In this document: positions 51,778 to 60,622 of the stretch, in pieces
How positions within the stretch are numbered: position 1 is the stretch's first letter
Layout of the letters: every line of letters begins with the position of its first letter
Source: Methylobacterium radiotolerans JCM 2831
GTDB taxonomy: Bacteria > Pseudomonadota > Alphaproteobacteria > Rhizobiales > Beijerinckiaceae
Assembly (NCBI RefSeq): GCF_000019725.1
Contig: NC_010505.1
Location: forward strand, 868,001-932,000
Direction of reading: 5' to 3'
Length of the DNA stretch: 64,000 nt
Made by a program: the position numbers and the translations under genes
Notes under the pieces: model-generated
Seen by the model: only the letters and a program-made list of their open reading frames with translations
Database searches by the model: none
What the model was told of the DNA's origin: nothing

Positions 51778-52422
51778 TCAGCGTCCCGATCCCCTTCCCG
51801 ACGCATCCTTGCCGGACGCATCCTTGCCGGCCGGCGCGTCGTCCGTCGGCGTGTCGGTGGTGCAGGAGACGGCCTGGACGGCGGCGTTGGCGGCGGGACG
51901 CTGGCTCGGGAGACCGGCGATCACCCGCACCACCACGAAGCCGCGCGTGTCGGGCGCGACGATGCGCACGTCGCGGCTCGGATCGTTCTCGTCGTCGTCG
52001 GCCAGCGCCTCGTCGTACTGCGCGCGGGTCAGGATCACGAGGTCGAGGGCGCCGCGGACCGCGGCCTGATCGGTCACCGCGTAGAAGGCCCCGCGGCGGG
52101 CATGCGCGGCGAGCGAGAGGGACAGCGGCCCGGTGCGGGCCGAGACGCGCATGGGCCCGTCCGCGAGGTTGTAGGCGCACACGCCCACGGCGACCGCCGG
52201 ATCCGGGATCGGCAGCCACGCCTCGGGCGGGGAGGGGTCGTCGCCGGTCGCGACCGCGTAGATCGATTGCGGGTGGTCCAGGTTCTCGCTGGTGCGGGCC
52301 CGCGAGACAGCGTCGGTCTCCGACAGGGCGGGGATCGCCAGGACCGCCGCGATGTGGACGATCCCGGCGAGCACGAGGCCGATCAGCGTGGCGTTGACGA
52401 AGCGCAGGCTCACGGGGCGCAT
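51778..52422 (-). CDS. DUF1254-like short protein
   Basis: 214 aa. One N-terminal hydrophobic helix (ATLIGLVLAGIVHIAAVLAI) then a periplasmic domain with LDHPQSIYAVATGDDPSPPEA and RGFVVVRVIAGL. Short DUF1254 proteins are often paired with DUF1214 proteins in Rhizobiales; full-length DUF1254-DUF1214 fusions also exist. The C-terminus contains a tandem five-residue duplication (GKDAS twice). Overlaps the upstream gene by 13 bp, so the two are coupled. Function unknown. Confidence 0.75.
   Translation of the reverse strand: MRPVSLRFVNATLIGLVLAGIVHIAAVLAIPALSETDAVSRARTSENLDHPQSIYAVATGDDPSPPEAWLPIPDPAVAVGVCAYNLADGPMRVSARTGPLSLSLAAHARRGAFYAVTDQAAVRGALDLVILTRAQYDEALADDDENDPSRDVRIVAPDTRGFVVVRVIAGLPSQRPAANAAVQAVSCTTDTPTDDAPAGKDASGKDASGRGSGR
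51800..51829. repeat. Perfect 15-bp tandem duplication
   Basis: GACGCATCCTTGCCG occurs twice head-to-tail inside the DUF1254-like gene, in frame, giving GKDASGKDAS in the product. A slippage-type polymorphic site is likely. Confidence 0.85.
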
Positions 52423-53093
52423 CCCAGACGGGTGATGGCCGGCACGGAGCTCCGGTCGAGGGACCCGACGCTGGCGGCGACCGGCGTGTCGTACAGGCGC
52501 AGGGCGAGGCGGACCGGCCCGCTCGCCCGCGGGCTCGGCAGCCAGTTGCCCGGCTGGACATCCGGCGCGAGCGTGATGGTGAACCGCCCGTCGGCGGCGC
52601 GCAGCACCTCCGTGGAGGTGAAGCCCTCGCGCAGGGGCGCGCGGCCGGGCTCGCGCGGGCCGCGCCCGGCCACCGTGACGGTCCAGGCGCGGGCCGGCGG
52701 CGTCGCGCCGCCGATCTGGTACGTGCAGGTGGCGTCGAGCGCCTGCCCGGAATCGTCGACCGCCGCCGTCAGGAGCAGGCCCTCACCGACCGCCAGGGGG
52801 ATCTCGCCGCGGCGCGCGTTGACGGCGCGCGTGTAGGGATCGGCATTCGCGGCGCCGGCCCGCGGCCACGCGGTCCAGGCGCCGACCTGCACGCCGCCGA
52901 ACGGGTAGCCGCCGCTCGTGGCCCAGTCGGCGCTGGCGAGTCCCAGCACGGCGCCCAGCGCCAGGGCGTAGGCGGCGAGGCCGGCGATCGAGCTCTTGCG
53001 CCAGAGGCGCAGGACGAGGCGGGCAGCGCCGCCGCGCGGGGCGCCGGCGAGCGCGGCGGTCCGGCCGAACGCGTCGGGGATCGTGAGCTTCAT
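52410..53093 (-). CDS. DUF1214-domain protein
   Basis: 227 aa with one hydrophobic N-terminal segment (about 37-55; GLAAYALALGAVLGLAS). The C-terminal block FTITLAPDVQPGNWLPSP and VRLALRLYDTPV is the DUF1214 signature. Starts 4 bp after the PBP gene's stop and overlaps the DUF1254-like gene by 13 bp: a three-gene leftward operon PBP1A - DUF1214 - DUF1254. Role unknown; a link to the cell envelope is suggested by context. Confidence 0.8.
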   Translation of the reverse strand: MKLTIPDAFGRTAALAGAPRGGAARLVLRLWRKSSIAGLAAYALALGAVLGLASADWATSGGYPFGGVQVGAWTAWPRAGAANADPYTRAVNARRGEIPLAVGEGLLLTAAVDDSGQALDATCTYQIGGATPPARAWTVTVAGRGPREPGRAPLREGFTSTEVLRAADGRFTITLAPDVQPGNWLPSPRASGPVRLALRLYDTPVAASVGSLDRSSVPAITRLGCAP

Positions 53094-53097
53094 GCGC

Positions 53098-55392
53098 TCA
53101 CCGGACCTCGGTGAAGCCGCCGACCGGGCGGGCGCCCTCGGCGACCTCGCGCAGCTGACCCGACGGCGCCGCCGCCCGGTCGCCGGGCTTCCGGCCCGTC
53201 TTCGGCGCGTCCCCGGCGTTGGCGGGCGCGTCCGCGGCGGATCCGGGGGCGCGCTCGACGGTGCGGAACAGGCCGTTGAGGCCGCTGATCACCTCGAAGG
53301 AGCGGCGGGAGAGCTTGCCGTACGCGCTGGCATTGGGATCGGTCGGGGCGGTCGGGCCGCCGGAGGTCTGCTGCTGGGCGGCGCGCGGGCTCTCCTTCAG
53401 GCCGGGCAGACCCTTGATCTCGATGCCCTGGTGGGCCGGCTCCATCACGTCGTGCCAGAGCTGGGCCGGGAGGGAGCCGCCGGTGAGCTTGTTGGTCGAG
53501 GTGTGGTCGTCGTTGCCGAACCAGACGGCGCCGACGTAATTGCCGGTGTAGCCGACGAACCACGCGTCCCGGTAGGCGTTCGTCGTGCCGGACTTGCCGG
53601 CCACCTTCACGCCCTCGAGCTGCGCCCGCTTGCCGGTGCCCTCCTCGACGACCTTGTTGAGCATGAAGTTCATGTCCGCCACGACCTGGGGCGCGAGCAC
53701 CCGCTCGGGCGCCTCGTCGGCGTGGCGGTAGATCACCTCGCCGGACGAGTTCTTCACCTCGATGGCCGCGTAGGGCTTGGCGCGGAAGCCGCCGTTGGCG
53801 AACACCGCGTAGCCCGCCGCCTGGTCGATGACCGTCACCTCGTCCGAGCCGATCGGCATCGAGACCGTGTCGATCAGGTTCGAGGTGATGCCCATCTTGT
53901 GGGCGAGCTCGATGATCTTCGCGCGGCCCGCCTTCGCGGCCTTCGCCTCGTGGGTGATGCCCATCGCCTTGCCGAGGGCGATGGAGATCTTGATCGGGAT
54001 CGTGTTGATCGACTTGGCCACCGCGAGCCACATCGGCACCCGGCCGGCATAGGAGCGGCCGTAGTTCTGCGGGCACCAGTTGCCGATGCAGACGGGGCTG
54101 TCGACCACGGTCGTGTCGGGCTTGAACAGGCCCGAGTTCAGGGCGGCCGAGTAGACGTAGGGCTTGAACGAGGAGCCGGGCTGGCGCAGCGCGTCGGTGG
54201 CACGGTTGAACTGGCTCTCGCCGTAATCGGCGCCGCCCACCATGGCGCGCAGCGCCCCGTCGGGATCGAGGATCACCATGGCGGCCTCGTCCACATCGTA
54301 GGCGTCGCCGGACTTGCGCAGGATGTCGGCCACCACCTCGTCGGCGCGCTTCTGGATCGCGAGGTCGAGCGGCGTCTTCACGGTCAGCACGCGGTCGTTG
54401 CGCAGCTTGCCGGCGTCGGCCATCGCCTTGATCTCGCCGAAGGCCCAGTCGAGGTAGTAGTCGGCGGTGATGTCGCGGGTGCGGGTCACCGGCGTCGCCG
54501 GGTTGCGCAGCGCCGTCTGGATCTGGCCCTCGGTGACGAAGCCCGCCTCCACCATGTTGTGCAGCACGTCCGCCGCCCGGGCGCGGGCCGCCGGCAGGTT
54601 GACGTGCGGGGCGTACTTGGTCGGCGCCTTGAACAGGCCCGCCAGCATGGCGGCCTCCGCAAGGCTGATGTCCTTGAGCGGCTTGCCGAAATAGTAATCC
54701 GCGGCCGCCACCGCGCCGAAGGTTCCACCGCCCATATACGCGCGGTCGAGGTAGAGCTTCAGGATCTCGTTCTTGGTGAGATGGCTCTCGAGCCACAGGG
54801 CCAGGAAGGCCTCGTTGATCTTCCGCTCCAGGGAGCGCTCGTTCGTCAGGAACAGGTTCTTGGCGAGCTGCTGGGTGATCGAGGACCCGCCCTGCGTGCC
54901 GCTGCCGCCGCGGGAATTGTTCACCAGCGCCCGCAGCGTGCCGATCGGGTCGATGCCCCAGTGCTCGTAGAAGCGCCGGTCCTCCGTGGAGACCAGCGCC
55001 TTGATCATGATGTCGGGAAACTCGTCGAGCTTCAGCGAGTCGTCGTGCTTGATGCCCCGGCGCCCGACCTCGGTGCCGTAACGGTCCAGGAAGGTGACGG
55101 CGAGGTCCTGCTGCTTCAGCCAGTTCTCGCTGGTGAGCTGGAAGGCGGGCTGCGCCAGGGCGAGCATCAGGATGGCGCCGCCGGTCCCGATGGTGACGCC
55201 CTCGCTCGTCAGGTCGAGGGCGGCGCGCTTCCAGCCGCGCACCGCGAAGCGGCTCATGACGCGCTGGAAGCGCTCGTAGGCCTGACCGGTCGACTGGCCG
55301 CCGTCGTACAGGCTCGCGTTGACCCAGGCGTCGAAGGCGAGGGCGGCGCGTTCGAGGCGGACCTTGATCTCGGTGAACGTCGGCAGGCGCAC
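53098..55392 (-). CDS. Class A penicillin-binding protein (bifunctional transglycosylase/transpeptidase)
   Basis: 764 aa from GTG 55392. Single transmembrane helix near 65-85. Glycosyltransferase GT51 motifs STEDRRFYEHWG (Glu137) and GGSSITQQLAKN (168-179), and transpeptidase motifs S407-SF-K410 (PGSSFKPY), S461-I-N463 and K600-S-G-T603 are all intact. It polymerises and cross-links peptidoglycan. The KSGT rather than KTGT variant is common. The start is inferred because the family opens around PTFTEIKVRLERAAL; the frame continues open for 170 codons upstream but is Arg-rich and not coding-like. A C-terminal Pro/Ala/Gly tail follows residue 690. Confidence 0.92.
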   Translation of the reverse strand: MRLPTFTEIKVRLERAALAFDAWVNASLYDGGQSTGQAYERFQRVMSRFAVRGWKRAALDLTSEGVTIGTGGAILMLALAQPAFQLTSENWLKQQDLAVTFLDRYGTEVGRRGIKHDDSLKLDEFPDIMIKALVSTEDRRFYEHWGIDPIGTLRALVNNSRGGSGTQGGSSITQQLAKNLFLTNERSLERKINEAFLALWLESHLTKNEILKLYLDRAYMGGGTFGAVAAADYYFGKPLKDISLAEAAMLAGLFKAPTKYAPHVNLPAARARAADVLHNMVEAGFVTEGQIQTALRNPATPVTRTRDITADYYLDWAFGEIKAMADAGKLRNDRVLTVKTPLDLAIQKRADEVVADILRKSGDAYDVDEAAMVILDPDGALRAMVGGADYGESQFNRATDALRQPGSSFKPYVYSAALNSGLFKPDTTVVDSPVCIGNWCPQNYGRSYAGRVPMWLAVAKSINTIPIKISIALGKAMGITHEAKAAKAGRAKIIELAHKMGITSNLIDTVSMPIGSDEVTVIDQAAGYAVFANGGFRAKPYAAIEVKNSSGEVIYRHADEAPERVLAPQVVADMNFMLNKVVEEGTGKRAQLEGVKVAGKSGTTNAYRDAWFVGYTGNYVGAVWFGNDDHTSTNKLTGGSLPAQLWHDVMEPAHQGIEIKGLPGLKESPRAAQQQTSGGPTAPTDPNASAYGKLSRRSFEVISGLNGLFRTVERAPGSAADAPANAGDAPKTGRKPGDRAAAPSGQLREVAEGARPVGGFTEVR

Positions 55393-55685
55393 GATGTCGA
55401 ACCCGGCTTGTCGAGCGCCTCTGCGGCGGATCCTGGCGGCGGATGGTCGGGCGCCCGCGCCGCGGAGACGAACCCTGCGCCGGCGCCGCCGCACGGCATC
55501 CGACGTCCATAGCAGGATCCGGAACCGGCGGCGAGGCTCTGCGCAGTCTCGCGATTCGCCGCGGACGAGCCCGGACGTAACGCGCGGCGGCGCGATCCGG
55601 TCGCATGGGACCCGTCGGCGGCCGCGCTTGCAGCGGTGCCGCGCCTCGGGCAGAGAGGCGCCTTCCCAGTCGAGAGACTTTTCCG
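55393..55685. other. Divergent intergenic region, nothing recognised
   Basis: About 290 bp between the PBP gene and the YcgN gene, which diverge. No hairpin with a U-run and no ribosome-site-backed small frame was noticed. It presumably holds two promoters, but no convincing pair of boxes was found by eye. Confidence 0.4.
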
Positions 55686-56177
55686 ATGCCCAAGCCCGAG
55701 GCGCCGCGCCGCGGGGCGGTCGAGCCGTTCTGGCGGACCAAGACGCTCGAAGCCATGACCCCGTCCGAGTGGGAGAGCCTGTGCGACGGCTGCGGCCGGT
55801 GCTGCCTGATGAAGCTCGAGGACGAGGATACCGGCGCGGTCCACCACACCGATATCGGCTGCACGCTGCTCGACGGCCTGACCTGCCGGTGCCGCGACTA
55901 CGCAAGGCGGCAGAAGCGCGTGCCCGACTGCGTGCGCCTGACGCCCGAGGCGGTGCGGTCGATCGCGTGGCTGCCGCCGACCTGCGCGTACCGGCTCGTG
56001 CGCGACGGGCAGCCGCTCTACCCGTGGCACCCCCTGGTCTCCGGCCGGGCCGCGAGCGTGCACGAGGCGGGCATCTCGGTCCGCGGCCGGCTCAGCGGCA
56101 ACGAGGAGGAATTCTCGGAGGACGAGCTGCCGGACCGGATCGTGGACTGGCCTGGCCTCGATCCGAGCGCCGCCTGA
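55686..56177 (+). CDS. YcgN-family cysteine-cluster protein
   Basis: 163 aa. UPF0260/YcgN pattern: C33-DG-C36-GR-C39-C40, then C59, C67, C69 and a later pair in VPDCVRL and PTCAYRL. Predicted metal-chelating, function unknown. ATG 55686 is the start of the conserved part. This is the second Cys-cluster protein of the window besides the YkgJ type at 23876. Confidence 0.88.
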   Translation: MPKPEAPRRGAVEPFWRTKTLEAMTPSEWESLCDGCGRCCLMKLEDEDTGAVHHTDIGCTLLDGLTCRCRDYARRQKRVPDCVRLTPEAVRSIAWLPPTCAYRLVRDGQPLYPWHPLVSGRAASVHEAGISVRGRLSGNEEEFSEDELPDRIVDWPGLDPSAA

Positions 56178-56245
56178 GGCGCCCGCGCCCGACGCCCGCG
56201 GCCCCGCTCACGCCGGAGCGGCCGCGCCGCCTCGACCGGTACGCC

Positions 56246-56935
56246 CTAGCCGACCCCGAAGTCCCGGCCGAGCAGCCGGCCGCCGGCCAATCCGTTCGCC
56301 GCGATGACGATGGCGACCGCCGCCGCGTGGAACAGCAGGTCCGTGGCGGTCGCGTCGTGCGGGTGAACCGGCATCAGCAGCGCCGCCGCCGCGGCGGCCA
56401 CCGCCAGCCCCCCGAGGGCCGCCGTGAGGTTCGGTCGCAGGGGACAGGCGCGCCGCAGCATCACGACGATCAGCACGGACAGCGGCACCGAGACGCAGAT
56501 CAGGAAGCTGAAGCAGCCCGTGATCGCGTGCTCGCCGGGCATGTCGGCCCCGGGCGCGATCCAGTCGCGCAGGCAGCCCAGCCCGCTCGCGCCGACCCAG
56601 AGGGCGAGGGGCGGAAGCGGCAGCAGCGCCCAGCGGCCGGACCGTCCCGGCACGCTCGTGACGAAGGCCGCGAAGGCCGCGGTGATCGCCGTCAGCACGG
56701 CGCCGACCGCCGCGAGGGCCAGATCCGGTACATGCATGCGCAGCATGAAGCCGCCGGTCCCGATCCAGGCCGCGAGGACGACGCCGATCACCAGCGTCGC
56801 GCCGAGCCAGAGGGCCGCCCGGGCCTCCGGCGCCGGCAGCGGCCGCACGGGTTCGAGCCCGCCCGCGAGTTCCTCGACGAGCCGCTCGTGACGGGACAGG
56901 TCGCCGCCGGCCCAGTTGCTCCCCTCTCCGGGCAT
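56246..56935 (-). CDS. nrsF: NrsF-type membrane anti-sigma factor (DUF1109)
   Basis: 229 aa with six predicted helices (for example LWLGATLVIGVVLAAWIG, LALAAVGAVLTAITAAFAAF, FLICVSVPLSVLIVVML). DUF1109/NrsF proteins hold an ECF sigma factor at the membrane and release it under oxidative or metal stress (Caulobacter SigF-NrsF). The ATG overlaps the sigma gene's stop by one base (TGATG), so the two are translationally coupled. Cys in GLGCLRD and ITGCFSF may be the redox sensors, by analogy with Caulobacter. Confidence 0.88.
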   Translation of the reverse strand: MPGEGSNWAGGDLSRHERLVEELAGGLEPVRPLPAPEARAALWLGATLVIGVVLAAWIGTGGFMLRMHVPDLALAAVGAVLTAITAAFAAFVTSVPGRSGRWALLPLPPLALWVGASGLGCLRDWIAPGADMPGEHAITGCFSFLICVSVPLSVLIVVMLRRACPLRPNLTAALGGLAVAAAAAALLMPVHPHDATATDLLFHAAAVAIVIAANGLAGGRLLGRDFGVG

Positions 56936-57492
56936 CACTCCCGCTCCTGCGTCAGGCTGGCCCGGAGCGCCTTCAGCGCCCGGTGCAGGTTCACCTTGAG
57001 GGCCCCCTTGCTGCGGCCGGTGAGGGCCGCGGTCTCGTCGAGCGACAGCTCGCGCAGGCCCAGGTGCTCCACCGCCTGCCGCTGGCCGTCGGGCAGGGCC
57101 GCCACCGCCCTGGCCAGCGCGGCGGCCCGGTCCCGCGCCTCCAGCCCCTGGCCGGGGGCCGGCCCCGGATCGACCTCCGCCTCGTAGGCCAGCGGGTCGT
57201 TGACCTCCTGCGGGCGCCGCCCGGCGCGGCGCAGCCGGTCGATGGCGCGCCGCTGGGTGATGGCGCGCAGCCAGGGCAGGAACGGCCGGGCGGGATCGTA
57301 GCTCGCCCGGGCCCGGTGGACGGTCATCAGCGCGTCCTGCACGACGTCGTCCACCGCCTCGCCGCGCACGCCCTGCGCCCGCGCGATCGCCGAGACCACG
57401 GGCAGACAGGCCTTCAGCAGCGCGCGATAGGCGGCCGCGTCGCCGCCCTGGGCCGCCGTCATCAGGGTCGCCAGTTCCTGTTCGAGCGCCAT
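56935..57492 (-). CDS. ECF sigma factor, partner of NrsF (SigF-like)
   Basis: 185 aa from ATG 57492 (GGAG upstream). Region 2 is seen in DDVVQDALMTVHRARASYDP and PFLPWLRAITQRRAIDRLRR; region 4 in DGQRQAVEHLGLRELSLDE and LTGRSKGALKVNLHRALKAL. The long stretch before residue 1 in the same frame is not coding-like. Expected to activate stress genes when NrsF lets go. Confidence 0.9.
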   Translation of the reverse strand: MALEQELATLMTAAQGGDAAAYRALLKACLPVVSAIARAQGVRGEAVDDVVQDALMTVHRARASYDPARPFLPWLRAITQRRAIDRLRRAGRRPQEVNDPLAYEAEVDPGPAPGQGLEARDRAAALARAVAALPDGQRQAVEHLGLRELSLDETAALTGRSKGALKVNLHRALKALRASLTQERE

Positions 57493-57602
57493 CCGGGCTC
57501 CGCCGTCGTTCCGTCCCCCGGCACGCGGCGTATCTACCCCACGGTCCGATCCCGACGCCAGCGCCCAGCCGCGCGCGGGCATCCCGCCCGGAACGGCGAG
57601 CA

Positions 57603-58370
57603 TCATCGCACGGCCTCCCGGACCGCCCCGGCGGGGGAAGGAGCGGGGGAAGCGGCGGGGGAAGGGGCGAGGCGCGCGGCGCCGAGGATGCGCCCGTCAT
57701 CGGACTGGAGCAGCAGGGCGGCCGCCTCGCCCTCGGGACGCGCCGACGCGAAGGTCGCGGCGGAGCCGGACCAGCGCCCGAGATCGCGCACCGACCGGAC
57801 GATGTTGGCCTGCTCGATGGTGCGACCGGCGTTCTCGCCGCGCAGCACGCGGGTGGTGTGGCTCGGATCGTACCCGATCAGCAGGACGCGGCCCGCGGAG
57901 CCGCCGCCCTCCGCCCCGGCCCCGACCTGCGCGACGACCTGCTCGCCGTCGCGGGCCAGCGTCACGGGAATGCCGGGCCCGGCCTGCCGGGCGCGCGCGA
58001 TCGCGGCGCGCAGGGCCGCCTCGTCGGAGCCGACCAGCCCGACCTGCCCGTCGACCACCGCCTGCGGCGTGTAGGTGGAGCCGCCGAGGCGGTCCGCGTA
58101 GGCCTCCTGGCGCGCGGTGGCTGCCGGCAGGGCGTAGCGATCGCGCCAGTCGAGATGGTTCCAGTAGGTGACGTGGAACGCGAGCGGCAGGACGTCGCCC
58201 CGCGCCCCCGCCGGCTCGCGGGCGAGGCGGCCGATCAGCGCCTCCGCGGGCGGGCACGAGGAGCAGCTCTGCGAGGTGAACAGCTCGACGACGACGGGGC
58301 GCTCCGCCGCGTCGGCCCGATAGAGGCCGCCGCACAGGAGGGCGGCGGCGATCAAGAGGGTAGGGCGCAT
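57603..58370 (-). CDS. DUF1223 exported thioredoxin-like protein
   Basis: 255 aa with signal peptide (LLIAAALLCGGLYRADAA). A thioredoxin-like motif SCSSCPPAE gives C36-SS-C39, followed by LPLAFHVTYWNHLDWRDRYAL and GSTYTPQAVVDG, the DUF1223 pattern. Probably a periplasmic disulfide or electron-transfer protein of unknown role. It lies 110 bp upstream of the sigma gene, same strand, so it may be in the same transcription unit or a target. Confidence 0.85.
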   Translation of the reverse strand: MRPTLLIAAALLCGGLYRADAAERPVVVELFTSQSCSSCPPAEALIGRLAREPAGARGDVLPLAFHVTYWNHLDWRDRYALPAATARQEAYADRLGGSTYTPQAVVDGQVGLVGSDEAALRAAIARARQAGPGIPVTLARDGEQVVAQVGAGAEGGGSAGRVLLIGYDPSHTTRVLRGENAGRTIEQANIVRSVRDLGRWSGSAATFASARPEGEAAALLLQSDDGRILGAARLAPSPAASPAPSPAGAVREAVR

Positions 58371-58440
58371 GGCCGGAACTCCCGCACGCCGGCGCTTCGT
58401 ACCCGGCGTACCGGCTCCTTCGGCGGCGGCGCGGCGGCGG

Positions 58441-59229
58441 TTACACCGGCGGCGCGAGCTCGAAGGCGTCGACGTCGCGCAGCAGGGCGACGAAGGCCCG
58501 GGCGCCGTGGTCGAGCGCCGCCCGGCCGGCCTCGGCGGTGCCGAGTCGCGCGTCGCCCATCGCACCCGAAGCCTGGAGGTCGCCGGCCTTCCAGGCGAAG
58601 GCCGCGGGGCGGCCGGCGCGCAGGTGGGTGAAATCGCGGATCATCGACAGCGTGCGGGGCGGGAAATCCGCGACCCGGTCGGTCCGGACGAGATCCGGCC
58701 GCAGGGCCAGCATCAGCGCCGTCTCGATGCCGCCGGCATGGATGCCGTGGGCGATCTCGTCCGCCGGGAACAGGCCGTCGGGATAGCCGAGCCGCGCCCA
58801 GGAGGTCGTGACCGCCACCATGCCGAACCGGGCGCGCAGCTCGCCCGCCACGAGATCGATGAGCGCGCTGTTGCCGCCGTGGCTCGTGACGATCACCAGC
58901 TTGCGGCAGCCGGCGCGGTGGACGGCCGCGCCGATCCCCGTCCAGGCGGCGAGGGCGGTGCCGGTCTCCAGAGAGAGGGTGCCGGGAAACGCGTCGTGCT
59001 CGTCGGACTTGCCCACGGGCTGGACCGGCAGCAGCAGCACGTCGAGATCCGCCGGCACGCCGTCGCGCACCCGGGCGAGGTAGCCCTCGGCGATGAGGGT
59101 GTCGGTCGCGAGGGGCAGGTGGGGACCGTGCTGCTCGGTGGCAGCCACCGGCAGGACGGCGATCGCGCGGCCCATGTCGCGTCGGGCCAAGTCATCGGTG
59201 GTCAGCTCGGACCAGAACTGCGCCGTCAT
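58441..59229 (-). CDS. Creatininase-family metalloamidohydrolase
   Basis: 262 aa. Motifs TEQHGPHLPLATD (Glu32, His34, Asp43), TSHGGNSALI and HGIHAGGIETALML hold the metal ligands and catalytic glutamate of the creatininase fold. Family reactions include creatinine, mycofactocin (MftE) and formamide-type hydrolysis. No neighbouring pathway genes identify the substrate. Start ATG 59229. Confidence 0.88.
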   Translation of the reverse strand: MTAQFWSELTTDDLARRDMGRAIAVLPVAATEQHGPHLPLATDTLIAEGYLARVRDGVPADLDVLLLPVQPVGKSDEHDAFPGTLSLETGTALAAWTGIGAAVHRAGCRKLVIVTSHGGNSALIDLVAGELRARFGMVAVTTSWARLGYPDGLFPADEIAHGIHAGGIETALMLALRPDLVRTDRVADFPPRTLSMIRDFTHLRAGRPAAFAWKAGDLQASGAMGDARLGTAEAGRAALDHGARAFVALLRDVDAFELAPPV

Positions 59230-59362
59230 CCTGCCGCGGCCTCCTCCCGACCCGCGTCGGGGCGGGTCCGGGAGGCGATCTAGCCGGCAGGCGGCCGCCG
59301 AGTCGACCGCCGCGCCGGCGGCCGACCTCCGGACGACGGGCCCCGTGCCGGCCCGGATCGCG

Positions 59363-59896
59363 TCAGGCGAACAGCGCGTCGATGTCGTCCTGGGAAGGCA
59401 TGGCCTCCACGGCCTGCGGGCCGTTCAGCATGAGGTCCTCGGCCCGGGTCCGCCGGGCGCGCTCGGCGGGATCCATGGAGGCCGCGTCGCGGGCCTTCAC
59501 GGCGCCGACGAAGCGGGCGAGGCGCTGCTCGAACAGGCGGAGCGATTCGACCACCTTGGCGATCCGCTGGCCGGTGATGTCCTGGAACGCGCAGGCCTCG
59601 AAGATCGTGTTGATGCGCTCCTCGACCGCGTCGCGGTAGCCCGGCCCGTCGGGCAGGCCGAGCATCGCCTCGGCGGCCTCCATGATCGTGTTGGTGGCGC
59701 CGGCCGTCGCCTGCACGACGCTGCCGAGCTCCTCGTGCGCCATGGGGATCCGGTCGCGACTCATCTCGTTCGCGCGCAAGGCCCCGATCTCCTCGCGGAG
59801 ATGGGCGATGTAATCGGCGATCTCGATCAGCTCGGCGATGACCGTCTGCGGCTCCCGAAGCCGCAGATCGGTCTGCCGCGCGGCGGCTGTCGACAT
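59363..59896 (-). CDS. cheZ: CheZ, CheY-P phosphatase
   Basis: 177 aa with ATG 59896 preceded by GGAGGAGAG. Long helical bundle with coiled-coil character; the phosphatase block FQDITGQRIAKVVESL (Asp106, Gln110) and the C-terminal CheY-docking peptide SQDDIDALFA are intact. Turns off chemotaxis signalling by dephosphorylating CheY-P. CheY lies 110 bp upstream on the same strand; they form a motility pair like those in other alphaproteobacteria. Confidence 0.93.
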   Translation of the reverse strand: MSTAAARQTDLRLREPQTVIAELIEIADYIAHLREEIGALRANEMSRDRIPMAHEELGSVVQATAGATNTIMEAAEAMLGLPDGPGYRDAVEERINTIFEACAFQDITGQRIAKVVESLRLFEQRLARFVGAVKARDAASMDPAERARRTRAEDLMLNGPQAVEAMPSQDDIDALFA

Positions 59897-60006
59897 GCTC
59901 TCCTCCTCGGATCTGTGGCCGTCCTGGCCGGCCACGCCACGTCTCGGCGCCCAGCGGCGCCGGAGCGATCCGCCCGGACGGTGCGGGGGACGAAGACGGG
60001 GAGCGA

Positions 60007-60390
60007 TCAGCTCCCGCAGACCGCCTCGATCTTCGACTTCAGCGTGGCCGCGTTGAAGGGCTTGACGATGTAGTTGTTCACGCCGGCCTTCTTGGCCGCG
60101 ATCACGTTCTCGGTCTTCGATTCGGCCGTCACCATGATGAACGGCGTCGTGCGAAGATTTTCGTCGGCCCGCACGTGACGGAGCAGCTCGTAGCCGGTCA
60201 TCGGCTCCATGTTCCAGTCGGAGATGACCAGCCCGTACTTGCGACCCTTCAGCCGCGCGAGGGCCTCGGTCCCGTCGGAAGCGTCGTCGACCTCTTCGAA
60301 GCCGAGCTGCTTCAGTAGATTGCGAATAATGCGGACCATCGTCTGGTAATCATCGACAACGAGGATCGGCATGCTCAGGTCGAGAGCCAT
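60007..60390 (-). CDS. cheY: CheY, chemotaxis response regulator
   Basis: 127-aa single-domain receiver. Asp13/Asp14, phospho-acceptor Asp58 (LVISDWNM), Thr88 (MVTAES) and Lys110 (YIVKPF) are all in place. Phospho-CheY binds the flagellar switch. Transcribed from an AT-rich promoter 70-100 bp upstream (see next). The start ATG 60390 could also be GTG/ATG nearby (MPILVVDD at residue 7). Confidence 0.94.
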   Translation of the reverse strand: MALDLSMPILVVDDYQTMVRIIRNLLKQLGFEEVDDASDGTEALARLKGRKYGLVISDWNMEPMTGYELLRHVRADENLRTTPFIMVTAESKTENVIAAKKAGVNNYIVKPFNAATLKSKIEAVCGS

Positions 60391-60464
60391 CGAACAACTG
60401 CTCCGTATTGCCCGGCGGGAAGCCGCGGCGGCTCCCGGATAGATTAACGCTTCGCTAACGCTGC

Positions 60465-60492
60465 AATTTAGCTGCGCTGCACAGCATTTCAA
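60465..60492 (-). promoter_or_regulatory. Promoter of cheY-cheZ
   Basis: On the minus strand TTGAAA (60492-60487), 16-base spacer, TAAATT (60470-60465): the best sigma-70-like site of this region, in an unusually AT-rich stretch 75 bp before the cheY ATG. Confidence 0.55.
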
Positions 60493-60622
60493 ATAGGGCA
60501 TGCGCATTGCGAAGCCGTTAATCGGCGTGGCCGGCGCATGGCCGGCAGGCGACCGGGGTTCGGTCGCTTGACCCTCCGGGCGCCTTTGGGCAGGGTCCGG
60601 CCGCGTCGGGCCCCTCGCGGAC

